Shown here piece by piece: positions 38,881 to 49,440 of a stretch of 64,000 nt of DNA. The position numbers were made by a program, and so were the translations under genes. Numbering within the stretch: the stretch's first letter is position 1; the number at the start of each line of letters is the position of its first letter. Origin of the DNA: Phoebastria nigripes (taxonomy: Eukaryota > Chordata > Aves > Procellariiformes > Diomedeidae); contig JAYKAV010002930.1 in NCBI GenBank assembly GCA_035582835.1, positions 433,767 through 497,766 on the forward strand, written 5' to 3'. The notes below the pieces were generated by a model that searched no databases, had not been told where the DNA came from, and saw only the letters and a list, made by a program, of their open reading frames with translations.

Positions 38881-41800
38881 AATATTTTACTTAGTAAAAT
38901 AACTTTTTTCCCTCTCCTCTGAAATTCCTGTAGCATAGATACAATATAATATTTGCATACCTTGTTTAGCTATTTACATTAGGCACCTGGCTGCAGGGTT
39001 ATCTTTAGGCATAGGCAAAGTACCCTGCAGCTGAGGGGAGGCTTTGGAGGTGCAAAACGACGGTTTTATGCAGCACAGAAACACTGGTGGAGTTTGACCA
39101 CTCAGAGCAAGAACAAGAACAACCTTCTACAGACACATGCATCTTATACTGACCCCCCAAACTGGATTTCACATGACTCACTCTTCCCTTCTCTGCTCCT
39201 CCATGCTCTCACCCTTACATTTAACACAGGTGACGTGGAGAACTGTGTGTGCAGAGACTGATCCTACTGTAGCCACAGACTCCTCTGCCAGCAGATAGAT
39301 ATTCAGGTTGCTGCCAGTAACCATTTTATTTGTTTAAAGAACCTTCTCCTCTCTCAATTTGCATAACACACAATGGAAAGGGGCATTTTTTTCTTTAAAT
39401 ACTTTCAAAATTAGAAAGTACAGATGTATGCAAAAGTGTTTCACCTTTTTACAAGTGCAACCATTCAAATCTTGTCTCTAGTATCATCAGAGACATTATT
39501 ACTAATATTAAATAACCAACTGAACTACTGAACAATAATAAAAGCAAAAGCTTGTCAATCTGTTTTCTAAGATTTTCTTTCTGTGGTAAGTTGGCAGAAC
39601 CATAATAATACTATAGGAAAGTTGTCCATCCATATCAGCCTCCCAGAACAAAAACACAGTGTGAAAGAAACATTAATTTATTTTCCCCTCCTCAGACGTG
39701 GCTTATCTGATTATGATGCTACAGCAAAAAGCATCTAGTGGCCTGAGAAAAGTAAGCAAGGCCTGGATTTTAGTTAGGCATCACGTCCTGAAATAAAAGG
39801 TTTGGATAAAAAAAAAAATCCTGAAGTATATATTGTAAAGCAATACATTAGAAAAACCCTACAGAGCAGCTAGCTATTGATGCAAAAACTAGACAAACTA
39901 CTCAACGTGTTATTCAGATAAGAAATTGTTCATTTATGAAGACAGCAATGGAAGGCTATGAAGACAGCAATAGAAGGCTACTTAACAGTAACCACTTATT
40001 CTGACACTGCCAAATAGTAAGTCAGTCAATGCAGAGAATCTTTTACATAGTCCACACAACATAAAATCAAGTTGAATTTCAGCATAAGATCATGTCATGA
40101 AATTGAATCTAAAGCCAGAGCAATTAATGATCCTAAAAAGACTAAGCAACTCCTTTACCCCGTCATAAAACTCCAACCAGCCTAATAAAGAGATTTTTAC
40201 TGCTAAGGAAACACGACTTTTTTCCGAGTGCTGCACAATGTTTCCTTAGTCCCTGAAATGCTTCCAGGTGACATTAGGAAACATCACTATGACCTTGAGA
40301 ATGTTTTGTCTGATGAACTATCATCAAACATTTTTGATGAAAGAAATGTCCTAGGGACACAATGAGCAAGAAAAGACAAGTATTCACAAGAGCAAAACAG
40401 AAATCAAAACGAGCCATGGGATATTCTTTTCTAGCTACAGTTTGTTCAGGAATGTCCAAAGGAATGCTTCAGCATCATCCCTGCTTTATAGCTACTGGAG
40501 AGTAGCCTGCTGTTCAGTTATTTGTATAATGGCACACCACTTCCCCCTGCTGGTATTCCTGCTTCCTCAGAAGGCAGCTTCAGCTGCAGACTTCTCCCAA
40601 GTCACTTGTACCCAGCAGTCTTCATGGTCATCATGCCAGGTGACCATGAAATACAATCACATGAAAGCTGTTGCAAGTCAAGTTTTAACATAAATATCCA
40701 CTGGTATTATAAAGCTTAGCAAGCCATATTACAACGTCCCACCCGTAAGCAAAGGGAGGCTTTGGCTGGCTGAGGTACAGGCTGCAGGGGTTGGGTTGTC
40801 CTGAAAGGAGTTTTAGATTTCTCCCCTCACTCCACTTTGCTAGCAGAAGGATCACAAAGCAAACCCCCAGTGTTGCTCATGTCCTCGACTGAGGTATGGG
40901 AGACCCTGGCTACAGCACTCTGTTATTTGGGTAATGGAAAGAAAGAGAAGGACTTGCATACATACAATCATCCGAAAATCAGCCCCCTTTGCCTCCAGAG
41001 CTTCAGGAAACAGTGGAGCTCCTGCATTGCTACCTGCCCTGCCCCCAGAATGAACCAGGAGTCCCATCACAGTGGGGTCACTGGGGAAGCAATGGCCTCC
41101 TTTCCCATGCTGCCCAGCCTTTCCCACACTACTGCATCTGGGCTGCCTTGGGCTAACGTATCCCTCCATTTTCTCTCAGGAGACAGCCCAAAAGGTGCCT
41201 TCTTAGCATCCTCCTCTTCCCCAGCCACTGTGTGCCTCTCACCTACTATCTGGATGCTGTCCAGAGCCAGTGCTCCTCCCTCTTTGCAAGGTACCAAGTG
41301 ATTCTTGCTTTTTTCTTTTTCCGTGAGGCGATCCCACCCCTCAGCTGGCTCATCTCCCGGCCCCTGACTTTAGCTCATAGGTTTGGCTGAAAAATTGATA
41401 AACCCCTCGGGCTCCAGCTGAATGGCCTTCTCCCCTCTGCCGCAGAGGACCCCAGGAGAAAGAAGTCCCAATGGCAGGGAAGGAAAGAGTTATGCAGAAG
41501 TGTCCTCTTTACCATGACAGTCACTGGGGCTGCAAAGACAAACTGCACACTTTCCAGTCACCAGTCAGGAAAGAAAGGGAGCAAAAAAAGCAACAGTCAA
41601 GCAACTACTTACCAGGAAGGGTATATTGAGCTCTGGTGCCTTGTACGGTATTTTCTGAGGGACAGCTAGAACCCTTTGGGGCCATCACAAGGGAGTTCAG
41701 GGAAGTAAGAGGATATCTGGATATCTGGAGACATGACAAGTGCATTTCTCCATAGCAATCACAGCATAAGGGAGAGAAAACTTTCTGGTCCAGTCAGATA

Positions 41801-43064
41801 AATTTGGTGGGCTGAGATTTGTGGTGCATTTCAAGGGCAAATGGCATAGCCACATGGCAACTACAGATACAGACCCATGAGGACATTACAAGAGTTACCA
41901 AACTTCTACAATTTTTCCCACTATAGTAGCCAAAAAGAGATGACAAGGCAGAGTTCACTAACAAACAGATTGTCGTGTGGCATCTGCACTGCTTCTGCAA
42001 CTTATTAATGAAAAAACAGCATGATCCATGAAATAAATTGATAGAAGTGTTTATGCCTTTGGTTCAATGTCTCCTATGAGTGGATCACAGAACAGCTGCA
42101 CAAGTACGTACCAAGTGCTTTCTCTGGATTTCAAGATCACACATTCAGGAAGGCTCCTTTTCAAGCTTGTTGGGAGCTCAGCACAACTTCTGTACACCTG
42201 TGAAACCTCAGAAGAGTGTAACACTGTTGAAGATGCAGACTTCTCTTCCACTAGAGATGCTTAGGTCCTCTAAAATCATTTTCAAGTTACTGAATTTCTG
42301 CAAGGGGATGGGATTTGAGAGAAAACAGCCCCACATGATTTATGAGCAGAATGTTGCCCAGGCCTTCTCAAAGTCAGCACCCAGAAGCACTGACTGTATT
42401 TATGTCTAATTGATAACCAGCTGATACTTTACAAATTTGTGTACATGAATCCTGATTTAGAGTCTGACAGAGGAATTGCCTTGACAAGATGGGTGTACAC
42501 TTTCAGCTGTCCCAAATACAGGCAATGTAATATGCAGGACATTGGGGTCCTGTTTACAGTTCATAGCTCAGGGGGAGAATAAGTGCCAAGTGAGTTGATG
42601 TTGATTCCACTATCTACAGGGGCTAGCTAGCTCAGGCAGAGCCATAATGGAAGCCATAAAATGGATTACAAGACAGTGAAGATATTATTTGGATGGTCAA
42701 AGACTAATTACAAGGGAAGAGACTGGAACACTTCTCCAGTGCAAAAGTTGAGGGATTTCTTAGCAAGAAAAACAGAGAGCACAGGTTGCTGATTTGTACA
42801 CAGTACTGGGAGTCTCACTTGGTTTTCATTTGCTGCAGTGAAGAAAATGGCACTGAGCTATGCACAGGGATAGTGACCCTGAGCCACACAAGTCTAGCAC
42901 TGACTCATTTAAAACAGGGACAGCCACATCAGTTGCCAGGGCACAGTTTTGTCAGGAGCAGATACATCTATTAATCAATGTACCCATCAGACCTCTGTTA
43001 CTCTCAGACTCTATATGGGCAACTGCAGCCTAGACTACCACATTCCTCTGTTTCACAGGTCAAA
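38881..43064. other. Intergenic, no gene seen
   Basis: No gene or known transposon was recognised. A 154-codon plus frame at 40837-41301 and an overlapping 105-codon minus frame show no domain and lie in a locally GC-richer patch. A 22-bp tandem duplication is listed separately. Confidence 0.45.
39936..39979 (+). repeat. 22-bp tandem duplication (two copies)
   Basis: The 22-bp unit beginning ATGAAGACAGCAATGG at 39936-39957 is repeated at 39958-39979 with a single G to A change. It is a small, fairly recent local duplication. Confidence 0.9.
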
Positions 43065-43069
43065 TAGGG

Positions 43070-43639
43070 TGTCCTGGTTCCGGCTGGGACAGAGTTAACT
43101 TTCTTCCCAGTAGCTGGGGGGGGGTTTGCTCTGTTTTGGGTTTGGTATGAGAGGAGTGTTGATGGCCCATTGATGTTTTGGGTGTTGCTGGGTGGTGCTT
43201 GCACCAGGCACTTTTCGGCCTCCCATGCCCTGCCAGGTGCATGGGAAGCTGGCGGGGGGAGCTTAGCCGGGGTGGTTGACCCAGCTGGCCAGTGGGGTAT
43301 TCCGTACCATGCAACATCATGCTCAGTACAAAAACTAAGTGTGTGGGGGGGCCCTCTGGTGTCATGGGACGGGCTCTCGCGTATCAGCCTGGGTGTCAGT
43401 CGGCGGGTGGTGAGCAGTTGCATTGTGCATCGCCTGCTTTGTATATTCTATTATTGTTGTTACCATTGTTATTATTACTGTTCTACTTTGTTTTATTTCA
43501 ATTATTAAATTGTTTTTATCTCAACCCGTGAGTTTTCCTGCTTGTGCCCTCCCAATTCTCTCCCCAGTCCTACCGGAGGCAGGGGGGTGAGCGAGCGGCT
43601 GCGTGGTGTTCAGTTGCTGGCTAGGGTTAAACCACAACA
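43070..43639 (+). mobile_element. Solo LTR, avian ERVL-like, plus orientation
   Basis: The element runs from TGTCCTGGTTCCGGCTGG to AACCACAACA, 570 bp. Flanking pentamers TAGGG (43065-43069) and TAGCG (43640-43644) differ at one base, consistent with an aged target duplication. It has the same overall layout as the LTRs at 27865 and 43670 but is a diverged subfamily: the CRE position near 43310-43318 is mutated, and the region before the ATTAAA signal (43503-43508) is filled by an ATT/GTT-rich stretch. No retroviral genes adjoin it. Confidence 0.88.
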
Positions 43640-43669
43640 TAGCGCTTGTTAATAGTATGCATTTGTGAC

Positions 43670-44246
43670 TGTCGTGGTTTAACCCCAGCTAGCAACTAAG
43701 CACCACACAGCCACTCGCTCACTCCCCTCACAGTGGGATGGGGGAGAGAATCAGAAGGGTAAAAGTGAGAAAACTCGTGGGTTGAGATAAAGACAGTTTA
43801 ATAGGTAAAGCAAAAGCCACGCACACAAGCAAAGCAAAACAAGGAATTCGTTCACTACTTCCCATCGGCAGGCAGGTGTTCAGCCATCTCCAGGAAAGCA
43901 GGGCTCCATCACGTGTAACGGTTACTTGGGAAGACAAACGGCATCACTCCAAACGTCCCCCCTTCCTTCTTCTTCCCCCAGCTTTCTATGCTGAGCATGA
44001 CGTCATATGGCCTGGAATATCCCTTTGGTCAGTTGGGGTCAGCTGTCCTGGCTATGCTCCCTCCCAGCTTCTTGTGCACCTGGCAGAGCACGGGAAGCTG
44101 GAAAGTCCTTGACTAGTGTAAACACTACTTAGCAACAACTAAAACATCGGTGTGTTATCAATATTATTCTCATATTAAATCCAAAACATAGCACTATACC
44201 AACTACTAGGAAGAAATTTAACTCTATTCCAGCCGAAACCAGGACA
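43670..44246 (-). mobile_element. Solo LTR, avian ERVL-like, minus orientation, duplication GTGAC
   Basis: The element starts TGTCGTGGTTTAACCCC and ends CGAAACCAGGACA on the plus strand. Perfect GTGAC duplications at 43665-43669 and 44247-44251 set its length at 577 bp. It is closely similar to the LTR at 27865-28438 apart from an indel of about 28 bp near 43805-43835. The CRE palindrome is intact (43998-44005), but the TATA position has become CTTTCTATG (43982-43990), so the promoter is probably weakened. It lies only 30 bp from the plus-oriented LTR at 43070. Confidence 0.92.
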
Positions 44247-44251
44247 GTGAC

Positions 44252-45081
44252 TCATGGCTTTCACCCAGATCATTCTGCTCTCCTTCTCCCTTGTGTTCAA
44301 GGATGTATCAACTGATATTTTCTCCAGCAGCAGGATTAGCTTGAGGTACCAACCCTCTTCTGTTTAGTGAAGTTTAACCCCACTGCATTGCCACAGTTTA
44401 CATCCTCCTCAGATATGCCAGGGCAACAGGTTTGTTAAGGTACTTGATAAAATGGACCTTCGAAATAATTCTGGTTAAAATCAAAGCCTTTTTTTTTTAA
44501 TCAAAGGGGATACAGGAACATGGAAGAATATGGAAATAGAGACATGAGGTTCTCTGGCTTATCCCCTCACCCAAATTCAGTGTAGAAAAAGCTCTCTGAG
44601 CCTGCTAAGATTTTAAGATGCATTATTATGTGTCTGCATGGACTAATGTCCATACTCTATTTGGTTGTCTTCCCAAAAAGAAGCCCAGTGAGCAGTCACA
44701 GCACACCCTTTAGCAGGAAGAAGTAAAGTTTCTAATTGTCTCACATGAAAATGCTTTGATTTTCAGAATTTTTCTGCCACCACATAATTCTGTCAATTCA
44801 TATCACATGATCATTCATACTTACAAGTCATGTGTTTTAAGACTTCAGATAATGAACAACACACAGCCTCATCATGTCTTGGGAAGCCAACATTCTCAAA
44901 GTCTACTACTGTTAGAGACATTAGTCATTACTTTCCATGCATGAGCCACAATAATTTGTGTTTTTTCATACCACCTGCTGCTGACTTGCTGAAAAACTGA
45001 TTAGTGGCCATCTTCAGCATGGGGTAATCCACTTTTAGATGAAAAACCTGTTTTAATATAGCCTTCTGGAAACAGAAATTA
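44252..45081. other. Intergenic between LTRs, nothing recognised
   Basis: 830 bp of unique-looking sequence with a short T-run near 44491. No gene or transposon was seen. Confidence 0.5.
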
Positions 45082-45903
45082 TGTGGAACCTTGGCCAGCT
45101 GCCAGACATCCACCCAGCCACTCTCTCACTCCCCCTCCTCAACAGGACAGGAGGAGAAAGTAAGATTAGAAAGCTCGTGGGTCAAGATAAACACAGGGAG
45201 ATCACGTACCAATTACCATCCCAGGCAAAATGGACTAGACTTGGGGAAATTAATTTAATTTATTGCCAAGTTGGATAGTGAGAAACAAACACAAAAATTA
45301 AAACAACACCTTCCTCTTACACCCCTTTTTTCCCGAGGTTCACCTCACTTCATTACCAACTCCTTTACCAAATGGCACAGGGGGATGGGGAACCAGGGGC
45401 TGCAGTCAGTCTGTAACAGCTCCCCTCTGCCACTCCTTCCTCCTCACACTCTTCCCCTGCTCCATCGTGGGTCCTCTCCACAGGCTGCAGTTCTTCAGGA
45501 CTAAATCTGCTGCAGTGTGGGTTCTGCATGGGCTGCAGTGTGGATACCTGTTCCACCATGGTCCTCTCCACAGGAGAGAGGGAAATAATACCTGCTCTAC
45601 TGTGGTCCTCTCCAGGGGCTGCAAGGGAATCTCTGCGGGGACACCTGGAGCCCTTCCTCCCCCTCCTCCTGCTCTCCCCTTGGGGCTCACAGGGCTGCTT
45701 CTCACACTTTTCCCTTTGCCCCTGACCGCCAGGCAGCATTCTGCCCTTTCTTAGCTGCGCTTTCCCCGAGGCGCCCGACCGTGGCTGAGGGGCTCAGCTG
45801 TGCCCTGTGGTGGGGCTGGCACAGGGCAGTGCCTGGCCTCTCCTCACAGAGGCCACCCCTGTGCCCCCATGCTGCCAGCACCTTGCCATGTACACCCAAT
45901 ACA
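45082..45903 (-). mobile_element. Solo LTR, second avian ERVL-like family with internal minisatellite
   Basis: The segment starts TGTGGAACCTTGGCCAGCTG and ends TTGCCATGTACACCCAATACA on the plus strand, about 822 bp. It has the wording I recall from an abundant avian LTR read in reverse: the GCTCGTGGGTCAAGATAA block (45173-45190), ATTAATTTAATTTATTGCC (45249-45267, holding the reverse complement of an AATAAA-like signal), then a CTCC-rich GTGGGTCCTCTCCACAGGCTGCAG minisatellite, then the CTGGAGCCCTTCCTCCCC block. The flanking pentamers AATTA and AACGA do not match, so target duplication is not demonstrated and the ends are approximate. Confidence 0.75.
45455..45635 (-). repeat. Minisatellite inside LTR, about 40-50 bp period
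   Basis: Four diverged units are centred on GTGGTCCTCTCCA or GTGGGTTCTGCAT followed by GGGCTGCAG-like text, at about 45468, 45518, 45557 and 45602. Related avian LTRs vary in the number of these units (recollection). Confidence 0.6.
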
Positions 45904-48900
45904 AACGAGTAGCTAATGCTACCAGTAACTGCAGTTGGAAAAAGTTGTCTCTGCAAGTCACTGTAACGCAGAAAAAAGCGCCTAGATCATGTATTGCCAA
46001 ATCATTGCTTGCACACAATATGTGGATTATGAAGATGTAAATAATCTTTTTAAAATGCAAAATATTTGTGTGAAATTCTTCTACAACGCCAGTGATGAGC
46101 ACAGGTAAATCTGTGAAAAACACTGCCATTGCACAGCTTGCCATGAGGAGCTGCCGGTGAGACACAGCAAGCACCAGCGTCTACAGCAGTGTTACAAAGT
46201 AGCTGACATACCACCCGTGCTGGGGAGGTTAAATGTAGTGCTTTTGCTGCAAAGGACCTATCAACCACATGCAAGTGACAAGAAACCTTAAGCTGTTAGA
46301 GGTCTGTTAGAGGATCTGTTAGGTGCTATGCCACCTATTGGATAATGTTTGAAGATGCGCTGTTGTTTAACAAACATTCTACATCTCTGCAGTTTCATGT
46401 GTGCCCAAGACATACAACTCTAAGAAGGAGGATGGCAGTTACAGTCTTCATCCTTTCTCAGTGCATCTGTCACTTAAACTACTTAGAGTCAATACGGCAC
46501 TATACATATGGAACTGGGATTGGAAGTGGAGTAACTTGACAAGTTATAATGAAAGCATTGTGAGAGTGGGTCTCCCATGGGCATATAGGCCTCACAAGCT
46601 CCCCTTCCCTTGACTCCCGTGCAGCACGCTCTGGGATGGAAAAGCTGTGCCATCTTGTGCCAGCTACGCATAGCAGTTTTCTTTAGGAAGTTTTTCACTT
46701 ATGAAATCTGCAACATACCATACCAAGCCAGTTCAGGCTTAAACCCCTTGAATCATCCTCCTGGATTAAAAAATGGGCTCTTTAGAGGTGACAACCTGGA
46801 AGGCCTGTGCTTTAATGTGTCAGCCGAAAGCCATACTTACCTTTGACTAGTGGAGTACTGTACCACACAGGATAGCTGCTCAAAGGGCAACAGCCTCCCC
46901 CTCAGGCCAGAATCTGTTCCTGCTCCTAATCCTGTCTGCTTCCTGCTCTTACCTTGCCTCAGGAGTTCTCAGCACAAACCAAACCAAAACTACCCTGCAA
47001 AGAGCTGGAAAAATTCCTGACCTGCACTGTGGCGTCAAGCCGCAACAATACCGTGCCAGTTTCCAACACCAGGGGCCAATGCAGCAACTGTTCCTTGCAG
47101 CATTCCCAGAATGGAGAACAGGGAGATCTCCACTCCATGTTCAACCTCCCAGGCCCTTCACTCCAACTTGCCTTCTATCACCGACATCTTGTGACCAACT
47201 GTGCATATGACAACACTCCTGCTCTGATGGAGGTGGGACCCTCATTTCAAGGGGATGCTCATTCCATGTTATATCCCTTTTTTTTTTCCTGTGGGATCAG
47301 TGGATCTCTTCACAGGCCAGATGGATCAGAGTCAGAGCTAAATGAAGACTAGACACAAACCCACACAGGTGCTGAGGTGTAAACAGACAATGCTGGGAAA
47401 TCTGCATTTCCATCAGCCTCACTAACCCCAAACACAATCCCAAAATGAAGCCAGTGCTTCCAGTAACTGCGCAGCACAATTAGCACAACTGCTCCTCCAC
47501 ATGGGTCCCTCACTAGCACCTTTGCTGAGAAGAACGCAGTTCCTCTTCTTCTCTGCTGCTTATTTAAGATGCATCCTTCAATACTTGCCTGTCAAAGCTT
47601 TTTCTGCTCCCTGTTTGGGCAGCACCTATCAGGCAGGTCCTGCCCTAACCTAGGGTTCTTTGTGGCAGGTCACAGTGGAAACAACAGAGTTTTCTCTGGC
47701 TGCAAAGAAGTGTTTCAATTTTCCAGGCTGGACTCAGGCCAGGTGAAACCAGCTAGGAAACTTTTTCCTTTCTACATTAAATTATTTCATCCTCCCTTGC
47801 TTCTTCAGATGGAAAGATGTGCCCAAACACTGTGGCATCTCTGACCTTCGGAAAAGTTACAACATCCTCTACAAGGTAACTGCTATTTTTTTCCAGTTTT
47901 CCAACATAAAACAGCTAACTATTCTCATCTTGTTAGGTCAACCATTATCAAGATACTACTATACAGTTCTGTACTTTCACAGTACTGTTCTCTTAAACCT
48001 CCATTGTGCTATATGCACACATAAACCTGCTACATTTTTTTCTAATGAGATCCCCATATGCTAAAAAGCATTAGAGCCAGCAATGCACTGAACTTCACCA
48101 AGTTTAACTGTCCCTTACAGGAGGCAGGACAAACATTTAGTCATCTATACAACAGGTGAAAAACAATTTGTGAAAAAGTAAGTAATTCTAGCAGTAGTCA
48201 CCATCAAGGTTCTGTTACAGCCATTCTGTTACATCCAAGCTGTCAACACATTGTAGTGCTGATACTGATAAGACTGCTATTGCACATTGAAAGCGCTAGA
48301 ATGTGACCTTGCTGAAAGGTTCCAATTTTTATTCCATATTCATTTACCATTAAACTCCATCAAAGTGATCTATATGTATATATTTCAGCTGAAAAATAAA
48401 CTACAGCTTAGATATAAACTACACTTACAGAGTTGTATTGGATTCATGGTCATCCAAATTTAGGAGCCTTGTAACTTCACAAGTAATCTCTTCTGATCCA
48501 TTACCCATTACTTCTTACGATATAGAACTCTGAAGAAAAATAATGTAAGGGACAGCATTTAGGCCACTTAGCTCAATGAGTACGTATTTTCACACATGTT
48601 CTCTGCTATTCTTGGCACCAACTAACAAATCACTGAAATGCCACATCTATACCAGTAAATTAGACATGTCTGGGATATTCATAGGCACTCAGGCCAACCA
48701 ACATGGAAGTGCTTGCTTCTATGCTAATAAATTCTCTCATTCTCCAAGGAGGCTGGCTGCACACAGACTGCTCCCAGGAACATGCCAACTCCAGAAGAAT
48801 ACCCAGAAGTCCTTGAAAGTGCTCTACTTGGCACAGGCCAGCATTGTGCCAGCAAGCATCTAACAGTTTACTAGAGTAGGTAATCACATTCCCTTGCCCG

Positions 48901-49010
48901 GGCGCTGTTTAGCTTCCAACCACAAATGTTGCCAAATCCTGCTAGCAGGGAGTGTCCAAATAGGCTTGATACATGTAATATAAAACACTTGTCCAAATAC
49001 ACTTGATACA
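45904..49010. other. Intergenic, no confirmed gene
   Basis: No recognisable gene. A 132-codon plus frame at 46954-47352 has no known domain. A 67-bp segment at 47809-47875 is flanked by good splice-site sequences (see findings). Just before the next CR1, a GTCCAAATA-CTTGATACA text occurs twice (about 48953 and 48992). Confidence 0.45.
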
Positions 49011-49440
49011 CTTGAGGGAAGGGATGCCATCCAGAGGGACCTTGACAGGCTGGAGGAGTGGGCCCATGTGAACCTCATGAAGTTCAACAAGGCCAGGTGC
49101 AAGGTCCTGCACCTGGGTCTGGGCAATTCCCAACATCACTACAGGCTGGGGGATGAATGGACTCAGAGCAGCCCTGCAGAGGAGGACTTGGGGGTACTGG
49201 TGGATGAAAAATTGGACATGAGCCAGCAATGTGTGCTTGTAGCCCAGAAAGCCAATCGTCTCCTGGGCTGCATAAAAAGAAACATGGCCAGCAGGTCGAA
49301 GGAGGTGATTTTGCCCCTCTACTCTGCTCTGGTGAGACCCCACCTGGAGTACTGTATCCAGCTCTAGGGCCCCCAGCACAAGAAAGACATGAACCTGTTA
49401 GGGCGGGTCCAGAGGAGGGCCACAGAAATGGCCAGAGGAC
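49011..49440 (+). mobile_element. CR1 LINE fragment, C-terminal reverse-transcriptase region
   Basis: Plus translation gives the CR1 ORF2 region downstream of the palm: [20 protein letters not shown] (49037-49096), [18 protein letters not shown] (about 49181-49234) and [14 protein letters not shown] (49324-49365). A TAG then replaces the expected Trp codon. The text continues as CR1 to about 49440. Both ends are truncated and the 3' UTR is missing. Confidence 0.92.

Noticed and set aside
40837..41301. 154-codon plus frame
   Set aside because: Ser/Pro-rich composition, an overlapping minus frame of similar length, no motif, and no splice or promoter context.
43065..44251. The two LTRs as the ends of one provirus
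   Set aside because: They are in opposite orientation, belong to different subfamilies, have no internal genes between them, and have separate target duplications.
45077..45908. Target duplication for the LTR at 45082-45903
   Set aside because: The flanking pentamers AATTA and AACGA differ at several positions, so I do not claim one.
46954..47352. 132-codon plus frame
   Set aside because: No recognisable domain or signal. It is consistent with chance in a patch of moderate GC content.
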